Below are positions 1-9,000 of a stretch of DNA of 64,000 bases, piece by piece. The notes under the pieces are model-generated. The model was not told where the DNA came from. It searched no databases and worked only from the letters and a program-made list of their open reading frames with translations. The stretch is from Streptococcus oralis (lineage in GTDB: Bacteria; Bacillota; Bacilli; Lactobacillales; Streptococcaceae), in contig NZ_CP079724.1 of the NCBI RefSeq assembly GCF_019334565.1, forward strand, positions 1,509,001 to 1,573,000, given 5' to 3'. Position numbers and translations under genes: made by a program. Position 1 is the first letter of the stretch. Every line of letters begins with the position of its first letter.

Positions 1-483
1 TTGCGTATAGTTTTTTCCAAAATCTCCTTCTAACTCCAGATGCTCAAATCCTTGATAGGAGACAGAGCCTTGAAAACTCGGTTGAATTCGTATCGTAGCT
101 GGACTCAGCTTGTCTCCATAACCACCTTCAAAGAGGGAGGTGGAAAGGTCTCGAACAAAGCCCTGTCGGTCTGTTAGGTCCATCGCCTGCATGCAGTGCT
201 GTTTGATGAGGTTCTGAATGTTTTTATCCTGACTTGCAAACTGTTCGGGATAGAAAACCGTATAGGGTTCCAAGCTAGATGCAAAAGGCAACAAATCTAC
301 TAGGTAAGCCCCATCCGTGAGAATGACAGCATGAAATTGCTCCAAGTCTTTCTCATCCATGATTTTCTGGATAGCAGACGGTGTGTTGGGAGGAACATGA
401 TGCCAGTCTAGTTGAGCTGGTAGGGCAAGCGTATCTTGCCAATCCTCTGGACCGATTTGCAAGATCTTATACTTCTTTTCCAT
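1..483 (-). CDS. asp2: Accessory Sec protein Asp2 (N-terminal part, truncated by window edge)
   Basis: The first 161 codons of a minus-strand gene that continues past base 1. The protein begins MEKKYKILQIGPEDW and contains LDWHHVPPN, the usual start of Asp2 proteins. Asp2 belongs to the accessory Sec complex; in S. gordonii it also acts as an acetyltransferase on GlcNAc residues of the serine-rich adhesin. The ATG at 483 lies inside the end of asp1 (17-base overlap), and the asp1 3' end supplies a strong GGAGGAGGTGA ribosome binding site. Translational coupling to asp1 is therefore likely. The catalytic part lies outside the window and cannot be judged. Confidence 0.93.
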   Translation of the reverse strand, partial: MEKKYKILQIGPEDWQDTLALPAQLDWHHVPPNTPSAIQKIMDEKDLEQFHAVILTDGAYLVDLLPFASSLEPYTVFYPEQFASQDKNIQNLIKQHCMQAMDLTDRQGFVRDLSTSLFEGGYGDKLSPATIRIQPSFQGSVSYQGFEHLELEGDFGKNYTQ

Positions 484-2047
484 GAGTCACCTCCTCCAAC
501 CACTTTTCTAGCTTGATCAGGAATTGCTCTCCAGTGTGTTCCTTTATCTTTTCGATGGAATGGATCAAAGCATCATTCCACACCTGCAGGCTATCGAGAT
601 AGTAATGGGCCGCTTGAGCAAAATCGGCAGTGTTTTCCAACAGATAGCCATTTTTTTTATGACTAACATACTCTGTTTTGACCTTGTTGATCTGAGGGAT
701 ACCAGCACTAATCCCCGCTATCTGAGTATAGAGAAGAGGCTGACAGTTCAAATCGACAATCAAACGAACAAATTCCAACTGCTTGATTAACTCCGACTCA
801 TCCTTCATATTGACAAACGAATAGCGCATGGCCTGATGGCGATTGTCCTCAAGCGGATTTTCGGCTCCTTGGTAATCAACTTCTTTTTCCAGTTCCTGGT
901 CCTGAAACTGCTCTGCAACCATCTCAGAAACACGTATTTCCAGCTGCTTCATTTCTTCTTGACTAGCAGCAAAGGCTCCAAAGACCAACTCCGTATCCTT
1001 GTTTTCAGAAAGGAAATGCAAGACCTGATAGAGCGCTTGGTCCTCTATCCCCTGCTCAAAGTCCAGTTGATAGTAGAGGATTGACTCCTTCCGAGTCTGG
1101 CTCTTTCCTAGCTCCAAGCGCGTATCAAAAGGTGATAAATGACGAAATTTCGTTGCTTGATTTGAAAAGACAGACTGAACCAAGCGCAGGGTGTCCTCTC
1201 TGTCGACCAGAACAAGATCCACCTTATCCAGCAGACCTGCCAACTGAGGTAATTGCTCTTGAGGATTTCGTCCGATAAAAAGACTGAGAACCTTAGTGGT
1301 TTGGTGAGGCAATCGTTCTAAAAGGAAGTCATTGTGCTGGTCACAAGCAGGCAGAAAATAGGTCGCTCCTTCCTCGGGGAGTTGAGCTATTTTCTTCTCA
1401 AAAAACTCCGAAATCAATTCTCCCATATCTTGGTAAGCCTCTTTTTGGAAGCGAAAAGCAAAGATAGGATTGACCTCGATACGGCCATCATCTTGCAAAT
1501 GCTCTCTAAACTGCCACAATCCCTTGGGATTGAGGTAATCTTGGTAGAGAGCCTGGCCCTCTTCGTAGTAAATCACACTGGAAACCAGCCCCCGATCATC
1601 CATCAGGTAGTTGGCAGACAAGAGTCCATCTTCCTTGAAGTACTGAATCGTACTGATAAAACCTTCTATCCCATGCTCCACCTGAGCATAGGGCTTGCCA
1701 TCCTTCAGCACCAGAATAGTAAAGGGACTGTAAACAAAGTCGCAATCCTCATCCCACTCAATATCTCTGAGCTGCAAGACCTGTGGTCGAATCTCATGAA
1801 AATCCTGCAATTCATCAAATAAGGAATAAACTGGTGCTTCTAAAATACCTTGGCGATGGAGAAAATAGCGCAAATGAGGCTGATAGGACAAAAGAAGGAC
1901 CTGTGCAGGGACCCCTTGGCGTTGCATCAGACGAATCTGATTGAAGGTGTCATCAAATTCTAGCTTAAAATGAGAAAAATACCAAGGTGTCAAATCGGCA
2001 TGCCAGGGACGCTCCTTGCCATACCAGGCTGGGATAAAGTAATACAT
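467..2047 (-). CDS. asp1: Accessory Sec system protein Asp1
   Basis: A 526-residue soluble protein beginning MYYFIPAWYG, the conserved Asp1 N-terminus. Asp1 acts with Asp2 and Asp3 in glycosylation and export of serine-rich repeat adhesins. Its fold resembles a GT-B glycosyltransferase, but it is reported to act in substrate binding rather than sugar transfer. I chose the ATG at 2047 over the in-frame TTG one codon upstream because AGGAGG is well placed six bases before the ATG. The gene follows secY2 after nine bases and overlaps asp2 by 17 bases, as in other accessory Sec operons. Length and start fit the family. Confidence 0.95.
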   Translation of the reverse strand: MYYFIPAWYGKERPWHADLTPWYFSHFKLEFDDTFNQIRLMQRQGVPAQVLLLSYQPHLRYFLHRQGILEAPVYSLFDELQDFHEIRPQVLQLRDIEWDEDCDFVYSPFTILVLKDGKPYAQVEHGIEGFISTIQYFKEDGLLSANYLMDDRGLVSSVIYYEEGQALYQDYLNPKGLWQFREHLQDDGRIEVNPIFAFRFQKEAYQDMGELISEFFEKKIAQLPEEGATYFLPACDQHNDFLLERLPHQTTKVLSLFIGRNPQEQLPQLAGLLDKVDLVLVDREDTLRLVQSVFSNQATKFRHLSPFDTRLELGKSQTRKESILYYQLDFEQGIEDQALYQVLHFLSENKDTELVFGAFAASQEEMKQLEIRVSEMVAEQFQDQELEKEVDYQGAENPLEDNRHQAMRYSFVNMKDESELIKQLEFVRLIVDLNCQPLLYTQIAGISAGIPQINKVKTEYVSHKKNGYLLENTADFAQAAHYYLDSLQVWNDALIHSIEKIKEHTGEQFLIKLEKWLEEVTHGKEV

Positions 2048-2056
2048 CAAAACCTC

Positions 2057-3274
2057 CTAGAATAGTGGCCGATACCTTTCATTTAATCTGAGCGCCTGCA
2101 ATTCATCATGAATCGTAAACAGCATACCACTCAAAATTAAAAAGAGTCCAGGAATCATGCTGACTTTTAACAGACTCTCATCCTTCAAGACAAACAAGAT
2201 TGGAAGTCCAGCCAAGGTAACGTTAAAGACTGCACCTATCAGAGCAAATCGAAGAACCAAGCGATTGATAAAGCGACTGGTATCCTCACCAGGATAGACC
2301 CCGTAGATGTAATCTCCTGATTGCTTCATCCGATCTGCGATCTGTTGACCACTCACATTGACAAAGGCAAAGGCAATGCTAAAGACAAAGAGGATAAGGA
2401 TATAAGCGTATATCCATAAGGGTTTCCCCATCGCATACTGCTCCAGTAGGGCAGGGTAGAGGGGATTTCCCTTATCCAGATATTGAAGTAAGAGCAAGAG
2501 ATAAGAAGGCAAGCCCATGAGACTCATCACATACATATAAGGCATGCCACCAGCAGGATTGAGCATGATTTCCAGATAGGAATAGCGTTTAAAGCGAGAA
2601 TGAAGCCCGATTTTATTGATAGGGATGCGGTATCTAGCTCGGTAAAAGAGCACGACTAGATAGGTAAAGAGAACACCAAGCACTACCAATAGGAAAAGCA
2701 ACCAAGGGGAGATCTTATGAACTTGGACTGATTGGATGATGTCCTGAGGGAGTGAAGCCACCATACTCGCCAATAAAATGACGACAGGTCCTCCAACTCC
2801 GATAGACGCATTGATATCTGACAGCCAAACTAAGAAGAAGGTCCCCGCAACCAAAAGGCTGGTATTGAGGAGAAAGACCAAGAAGGGATTGTAGGGAGCT
2901 TGGACAGGAAGGTTTGTAGTCAAGGCCAAAGCCTGAATCAAGGCAATCCCTAACGTCAAGTACATTTTCCGTCTATCCTGGACTTCTGAAGAAACCGAGT
3001 TTAGGCCCAGTTTCTTTGAAAAGGAAAACATCTGCCACAAGATCATAGCTGACATCCAAGGTGAGAGCCCGATGGAAAAGAGAGAGAGGCTCCGAAGATT
3101 TCCACCAGTCAGGGCTACTGAAAAGTCCAGATAGGCTGCGCTTCCTCCGAGAAAATCCTGACTATTGAGATCAACAAAAGGAAGAGCCAGACGACTCCCG
3201 AGCACATAAATAAAGAGCAAAAATAGGGTGCGCATCCCTTTTTTTACCGCTATCGATGAACGAAATTCTTTCAC
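2057..3274 (-). CDS. secY2: Accessory Sec translocase channel SecY2
   Basis: A 405-residue polytopic membrane protein with about ten hydrophobic segments, starting [20 protein letters not shown]. Motifs typical of SecY2 include [11 protein letters not shown] and [20 protein letters not shown]. It is much shorter in its cytosolic loops than housekeeping SecY. It forms the dedicated channel, with SecA2, for the glycosylated serine-rich adhesin. Translation starts at a GTG (3274) preceded by AGGAGGAG. The gene lies between the glycosyltransferases and asp1, the conserved position in S. gordonii and S. pneumoniae loci. secA2 is not in the window and is expected to the left. Confidence 0.95.
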   Translation of the reverse strand: MKEFRSSIAVKKGMRTLFLLFIYVLGSRLALPFVDLNSQDFLGGSAAYLDFSVALTGGNLRSLSLFSIGLSPWMSAMILWQMFSFSKKLGLNSVSSEVQDRRKMYLTLGIALIQALALTTNLPVQAPYNPFLVFLLNTSLLVAGTFFLVWLSDINASIGVGGPVVILLASMVASLPQDIIQSVQVHKISPWLLFLLVVLGVLFTYLVVLFYRARYRIPINKIGLHSRFKRYSYLEIMLNPAGGMPYMYVMSLMGLPSYLLLLLQYLDKGNPLYPALLEQYAMGKPLWIYAYILILFVFSIAFAFVNVSGQQIADRMKQSGDYIYGVYPGEDTSRFINRLVLRFALIGAVFNVTLAGLPILFVLKDESLLKVSMIPGLFLILSGMLFTIHDELQALRLNERYRPLF

Positions 3275-3359
3275 TGGCTCCTCCTTTTCTTTTTATCTTT
3301 CTGTCCTGTCACACGGGAACAATCTTGTCCTTCCATCTTAGAATTTTCAAATCTCTATC

Positions 3360-4589
3360 TCAGTTTTCATGAGTTTTCTCGTCCAGATAAGCCTTCAAAG
3401 TAGCTACCATTTCTTCTGGTCTTTCTGCTGAGAAAATACCCGCATAAGCACTTTCAGGCAGTTCCTGCGACTGGGTATTGTCAAAAGTCAAGATTGGTTT
3501 CTCAAAGCGTGAAATATAGTCATAAACAACACTCAACTTGTCATCGTGGTTAATATCGAGATAGACATCTGTCTGCTGGATCAATTTCTCAACCAAGAGA
3601 GGGAAGGTGTTGGGATAGAGGGTCACATTTTCAAAACGTGACAAGAGCATGAGTTCCGGTGCCATCGTTGTATAGGCTGCAATGTAGAAATGCACCTCTG
3701 GCAAGGCTTGAACCAGATAGTCGATTTTCTCAAGATGCCAGGAATTGGTCAAATTAACACAAGTCATAGCTGGCTGGTAGACTGTGACTGGATAGTCAAT
3801 TCCTGCCTGACGCCATTTTTCAGTAATGGCAGACCACTCCATCAGATGATAGTGCCACCAAACCTCACGCAAACGCCCAACCGAATGAGTGTTCCAAGGT
3901 TTGTCTTGGGATAGGAAATGCAAGATGGCCGGCAGGGGATCCAAAGGAATCTGGAAGATAAACTCATGTCCATGTGAGGCAGCCCCACTGTCAAAACCAA
4001 TCTGGAAATTATAGTTTTGATCCAGAGAAGCATAGCTGTCATGAAAGAGCATATTGAGGATGGACTGGTCTCCCTCACTCACATGTTGGTGTTCCTGTTC
4101 CGTCAGCTCAACAAGTTTTTTTCTTACAGCTTCTGACCGCCACTTTTTGTTGTTTATCAAGAGAACACCTGCATTAAAGCCAACCCCAACTCCAAAACAA
4201 GATGGCGCAGCAGCCAGGTAGTTTTCACCTAAGTCCATTTCAAAGAGGGGCGTCAGGTCAGCCGTCACTACCAAATCACTGTCCAAGTAAAGTACCTTGT
4301 CCTCTTCGACAAAATCAGGAATAAAGTAACGGGCAAAGGTCATATGATTGATATGGGGCAGTTTGTTGCTCCAGTTCATCTGAAACTGGGCGCCAAGCAT
4401 CTTGACATCCACTAATTCACCGCCCATTTGCTCTACTATCGGTCTGAGAGCGCGGAACCACTCCTGAGGAATATCCTGATTAAAGATATAGACCTTGACA
4501 TGGCTATTATGGTAGCAGAGAGACTTGAGCGCTGTTTCAATCTGGCGAATATAGGCATAATCTCCTGCGAGAACAATTGTTTTTTTCAT
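3360..4589 (-). CDS. GT8-family glycosyltransferase of the adhesin locus (second copy)
   Basis: A 409-residue protein beginning MKKTIVLAGDYAYIRQIETA. The N-terminal about 270 residues are a GT8 fold: the metal-binding DSD motif occurs in VLYLDSDLVVTADL, and FNAGVLLINNKKW and HFLSQDKPW follow. A C-terminal about 130-residue extension containing YLDINHDDKLSVV is shared with the neighbouring paralogue. By analogy with Gly/Nss-type enzymes of streptococcal accessory Sec loci, it probably extends O-glycans on the serine-rich adhesin in the cytoplasm. The sugar donor and acceptor cannot be read from sequence. It lies 15 bases downstream of the paralogue and 85 bases before secY2, so it is probably co-transcribed with both. 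Confidence 0.85.
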   Translation of the reverse strand: MKKTIVLAGDYAYIRQIETALKSLCYHNSHVKVYIFNQDIPQEWFRALRPIVEQMGGELVDVKMLGAQFQMNWSNKLPHINHMTFARYFIPDFVEEDKVLYLDSDLVVTADLTPLFEMDLGENYLAAAPSCFGVGVGFNAGVLLINNKKWRSEAVRKKLVELTEQEHQHVSEGDQSILNMLFHDSYASLDQNYNFQIGFDSGAASHGHEFIFQIPLDPLPAILHFLSQDKPWNTHSVGRLREVWWHYHLMEWSAITEKWRQAGIDYPVTVYQPAMTCVNLTNSWHLEKIDYLVQALPEVHFYIAAYTTMAPELMLLSRFENVTLYPNTFPLLVEKLIQQTDVYLDINHDDKLSVVYDYISRFEKPILTFDNTQSQELPESAYAGIFSAERPEEMVATLKAYLDEKTHEN

Positions 4590-4604
4590 TTAGTTTCCTT
4601 CAGT

Positions 4605-5831
4605 TTACAACGACTGCTTCTTTGATTCCAAAAGCGTGCGGATAGACTCGATCATTTGATCTACGGCTGCTGGTGAGTATACGTGACTGTAACCACTCGA
4701 GTCATGACTAGTGGTTTCAAAAGCAAATATAGGGATTTCTCTTTGCTGCACCTCTTGGATAATGTTTGCAATTTCATCCTCATGATTGATATCCAAGTAA
4801 AAGTCAATCTTTTCCAAGACTTTTTTGACATTCATGGGATTAAAGTAAGGATAGAGTCGTACATTCAGATACGATTGCAAGTTCATGATTTCCGGCGCAA
4901 AATTGGTATGAGCTAGGATAGAGAACTCTACATCGGGCAATTCTTGGATCAGGTGTTCGATTCTCTCTATGTGACATGTATTGGTAAAAATAGCGGTCGC
5001 ATACTGGGGAGCTTGAACTAAAGATGCCAATCCTTTATGGAAATCACATTTTTTCATGACGATATCAGGCCACTCTAGTCCGTAGTAAAACCACCAGTCC
5101 TCCCTAAAACGATTGAGGTTGATTTGGTACCAAGGCTTGTCCCCTGTATAATGGATAATCTTGGCTGTCTTCTCAGTAGCAAGAGAGTCCCTATACCAAG
5201 AATCCATCTGGTAATTTCGAGCCACTGTATCCATACCAACCATAAAATTATAGGTAGCTGGCAGCGATTTCCAACGACCTTCAAAAAGGTGATTTAACAC
5301 GCCCTGATCACCAAAAACTTGGTCATGCAGTTGGTCTGTCAAGCTCAACAAGTGCTCCGTCACCTTTTCTTGACGCCAGAGGGCCACATTAATCAGCAAG
5401 ACACCAGAATTAAAAGTGCTAGGAACTAGAGCATCTGCTACAGCAGCTACCGGCCAGTCCACCATATCTTCTAAAAAGAGTTGATCTAGGTTTGATCTAA
5501 CGATGATATCCGAATCCAGGTACAAGGCTAGGTCTTCGCTGACATACTGAGGAATAAAATAACGAAAGTAAGCCGCGTAACTTAGATGAGCCAAGGGAAG
5601 ATGATACTCCTTTAAGCCATGATGACTAATCTTGACATTGACGATTTTTGAGGCTAGAGGTTCTAAACGTCTCTCCATGAGCTGAAACCATTCAGATGGC
5701 AAATCATCATTGAAAACATAAAAAGTCACTGCTCGGTTATGGGCACAGATTGACTTGATTGTTGTCTCAATCTTGTCCATATATGCATTATCACCACCGA
5801 GTACAATGGCTTTTTGAAGCTCTTTTTTCAT
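4605..5831 (-). CDS. GT8-family glycosyltransferase of the adhesin locus (first copy)
   Basis: A 408-residue GT8-type protein beginning MKKELQKAIVLGGDNAYMDK. It has the DSD motif in ALYLDSDIIVRSNL, FNSGVLLINVALW, and IIHYTGDKPWY before the C-terminal extension with FYLDINHEDEIAN. I chose the ATG at 5831, which has AAGGGG upstream, over an in-frame GTG seven codons earlier that lacks a good ribosome binding site. It is clearly paralogous to the next gene, so the pair probably arose by duplication and may add successive sugars to the adhesin glycan. A good promoter (5926-5954) directly precedes it. Specificity is unknown. Confidence 0.86.
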   Translation of the reverse strand: MKKELQKAIVLGGDNAYMDKIETTIKSICAHNRAVTFYVFNDDLPSEWFQLMERRLEPLASKIVNVKISHHGLKEYHLPLAHLSYAAYFRYFIPQYVSEDLALYLDSDIIVRSNLDQLFLEDMVDWPVAAVADALVPSTFNSGVLLINVALWRQEKVTEHLLSLTDQLHDQVFGDQGVLNHLFEGRWKSLPATYNFMVGMDTVARNYQMDSWYRDSLATEKTAKIIHYTGDKPWYQINLNRFREDWWFYYGLEWPDIVMKKCDFHKGLASLVQAPQYATAIFTNTCHIERIEHLIQELPDVEFSILAHTNFAPEIMNLQSYLNVRLYPYFNPMNVKKVLEKIDFYLDINHEDEIANIIQEVQQREIPIFAFETTSHDSSGYSHVYSPAAVDQMIESIRTLLESKKQSL

Positions 5832-5925
5832 TTCGTCCCCTTTTCTTTTCACATTCTTTTGGCTACTTTTCTACTACTGTAGTTCTAATTTTTTCGATGA
5901 TTATCTCACCTTCCTATTATACCTT

Positions 5926-5954
5926 TTCCCCTAGTTTATTTCAAACTCGAAAGA
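5926..5954 (-). promoter_or_regulatory. Promoter of the glycosyltransferase-secY2-asp operon
   Basis: On the minus strand TTGAAA, a 17-base spacer and TATAAT form a near-consensus sigma-A promoter between the adhesin terminator and the first GT8 gene. It allows the modification and export genes to be transcribed independently of the adhesin gene. Confidence 0.75.
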
Positions 5955-5980
5955 GGATTTTCCCCTTCTCACATATAGAA

Positions 5981-6014
5981 AAAACCTTTGAAAAATCATG
6001 TTTTCAAAGGTTTT
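5981..6014 (-). terminator. Terminator after the serine-rich adhesin gene
   Basis: A perfect 14-base-pair inverted repeat (AAAACCTTTGAAAA and its complement, six-base loop). On the minus strand it is followed by TTTTTTCTAT. It lies 37 bases after the adhesin stop codon and before the next promoter. Confidence 0.85.
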
Positions 6015-6050
6015 CCATTTTACTATTTATTCATTGATTTTTATATCTTA

Positions 6051-9000
6051 TCAATGACTTTCTTGATCGTCATTCTGATCCTTCTTGGCAAGAAGACCGA
6101 TACCTGTCACAGCTGCCAATGCTCCCAACAAAGCAGATGCTACCGAAGTCGACGCTCCTGTATTTGGCAAGACTTGTTTCGGCTTGCTTGAAGCGGATTG
6201 ACCTTGGCTTGCAATGCTGGCCATTGAGAGAGAGGTGCTTGTTGAAGTAGATACCAGAGCACTTGCTGACGCAGATCTACTAATAGAATCTGAAGCCGAG
6301 AGACTAGTACTAATCGACATTGACTCGCTCGCTGACATGCTTGCTGAAATCGAAGCACTTGTTAGAGCCGATTCACTGGCTAACATGCTAGCTGAGAGTG
6401 ATGCGCTCGTTGAAGTAGATTCGCTCACTGATGTACTTGCTGAGATCGAGGCACTTGTTAGAGCAGATTCACTGGCTAATACGCTAGCTGAGAGTGATGC
6501 ACTCGTTGAAGTAGATTCGCTCAATGAAGTACTTGTTGAGATCGAAGCACTTTCCAACGCCAACTCGTCCGCTAGCATACTTGCAGAAGTTGAAGTACTT
6601 GTTGAAGCGGATTGACTCGAACTTGCCGATACAGACTCACTTGTGCTGACTGAGGCTGACTCACTTGCGCTTACTGAAGCGGATTCGCTGGAGCTTACAG
6701 AGGCAGACTGGCTGGCACTCGCTGAGGCTGACTGACTCGAACTTGCTGAAGCCGATTGGCTCGAACTTGCTGATGCAGATTCACTTGCGCTCGCTGAGGC
6801 GGATTGGCTCGAACTTGCTGATGCAGATTCACTCGAGCTCACTGACGCTGACTGACTCGAACTTACTGAGGCAGATTGACTTGAGCTTACTGACGCTGAC
6901 TGGCTGGAGCTCGCTGAGGCTGATTGACTTGCACTTACAGAAGCGGATTGGCTGGCACTCAATGAAGCGGATTGACTAGAGCTCACTGACGCTGATTGAC
7001 TCGAGCTCGCTGATGCAGATTCACTTGCACTCGTTGAAGCTGATTGACTTGCGCTCGTTGAAGCTGATTGGCTAGCGCTCGCGAAGGCGGATTGACTGGC
7101 ACTCAATGAAGCGGATTGACTGGCACTTACTGATGCGGATTGGCTCGAGCTTACGGATGCTGATTGACTTGAGCTTACCGATGCAGATTGGCTGGCACTT
7201 GCTGAAGCAGATTGACTCGAACTCGCTGAAGCAGACTGACTAGCACTCACTGAGGCGGATTGGCTCGAGCTCGCTGAGGCGGATTGACTCGAACTTACTG
7301 ATGCGGATTGACTGGCACTCACTGATGCGGATTGACTGGCACTCAATGATGCAGATTGACTCGAACTTACGGATGCTGACTCACTTGAGCTTGCCGAAGC
7401 TGATTGACTCGAGCTTACTGATGCTGACTGACTTGCGCTCACTGATGCTGACTGGCTCGAACTTACTGAGACAGACTGGCTGGAGCTTACAGACGCTGAC
7501 TGACTCGAACTTGCCGACGCCGATTGACTTGCGCTCACTGAAGCTGACTGACTCGAACTTACTGATGCTGATTGACTCGAGCTTAATGAGGCTGATTGGC
7601 TGGAGCTTGCAGATGCAGATTGACTCGAACTCAATGATGCGGATTGGCTCGAACTTACCGATGCTGACTGACTTGCGCTCACTGAAGCGGATTGGCTCGC
7701 GCTGGCTGAAGCGGATTGACTGGCACTTACTGATGCAGATCGGCTTGAGCTGACTGAGGCAGACTGACTTGCGCTCACTGACGCTGACTGACTTGCACTT
7801 GCAGATGCAGATTGACTCGAACTCGCTGAAGCAGACTGACTTGCACTCAATGATGCTGATTCACTTGCGCTCACTGAAGCGGATTGGCTTGAGCTTACGG
7901 ACGCAGACTGGCTGGCACTCACTGAAGCGGATTGGCTCGAACTTACTGAAGCGGATTGGCTGGCACTTACCGAAGCTGACTGGCTGGCACTCAATGATGC
8001 AGATTGACTCGAGCTTACTGAGGCAGACTGACTTGCGCTCACTGATGCTGATTGACTTGCACTCGCTGAAGCGGATTGGCTAGCGCTCGCTGAGGCTGAT
8101 TCGCTTGAACTTACTGAGGCTGATTGACTTGCGCTCGCTGAGGCTGACTCACTCGCACTTACAGAAGCGGATTGACTAGCACTCGCTGAAGCTGACTGAC
8201 TAGCACTTACTGATGCTGACTCACTTGCACTCAATGATGCAGATTGACTCGAGCTTACAGATGCAGATTCGCTTGAACTTACTGAGGCTGATTGACTCGC
8301 GCTGGCTGAAGCGGATTGGCTTGTGCTTACAGACGCTGATTGACTGGCGCTCACGGATGCTGATTGGCTGGAGCTCGCTGAGGCTGATTGACTGGCGCTC
8401 ACGGATGCTGATTGGCTGGAGCTTACTGAAGCGGATTGGCTAGCACTCAATGAAGCCGATTGACTAGAGCTCACTGACGCTGATTGACTTGAACTCATTG
8501 ACGCTGATTGGCTAGCACTCGCTGAAGCTGACTGGCTTGAACTTACTGAGGCTGACTGGCTGGAGCTCGCTGAGGCTGATTGGCTAGCACTCACTGAGGC
8601 AGACTGACTTGCACTTGCTGAGGCCGATTGACTCGAGCTCGCTGATGCAGATTCACTTGCACTCAATGATGCAGATTGACTCGAGCTTACTGAGGCAGAC
8701 TGACTTGCGCTCACTGAGGCTGATTGACTTGAGCTCGCTGAAGCGGATTGGCTTGCGCTCGCTGAGGCGGATTGACTTGCGCTTACTGAGGCGGACTGGC
8801 TAGCACTCAATGAAGCCGATTCGCTCGAACTTACTGAGGCGGACTGACTAGCGCTGACTGAAGCTGACTGACTCGAACTTGCAGATGCAGACTGACTGGC
8901 ACTCACTGAAGCCGATTGACTCGAACTTGCCGACGCAGATTGACTAGCGCTGGATGAAGCCGATTGACTTGAGCTTACAGACGCTGATTGACTAGCGCTG

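Noticed and set aside
6214-8803. Several plus-strand open frames through the adhesin stalk, rich in Leu, Ser, Arg, Ile and Asp
   Set aside because: They are read-outs of the complementary strand of the 24-base serine repeat, have no ribosome binding sites, and change frame wherever the repeat phase does.
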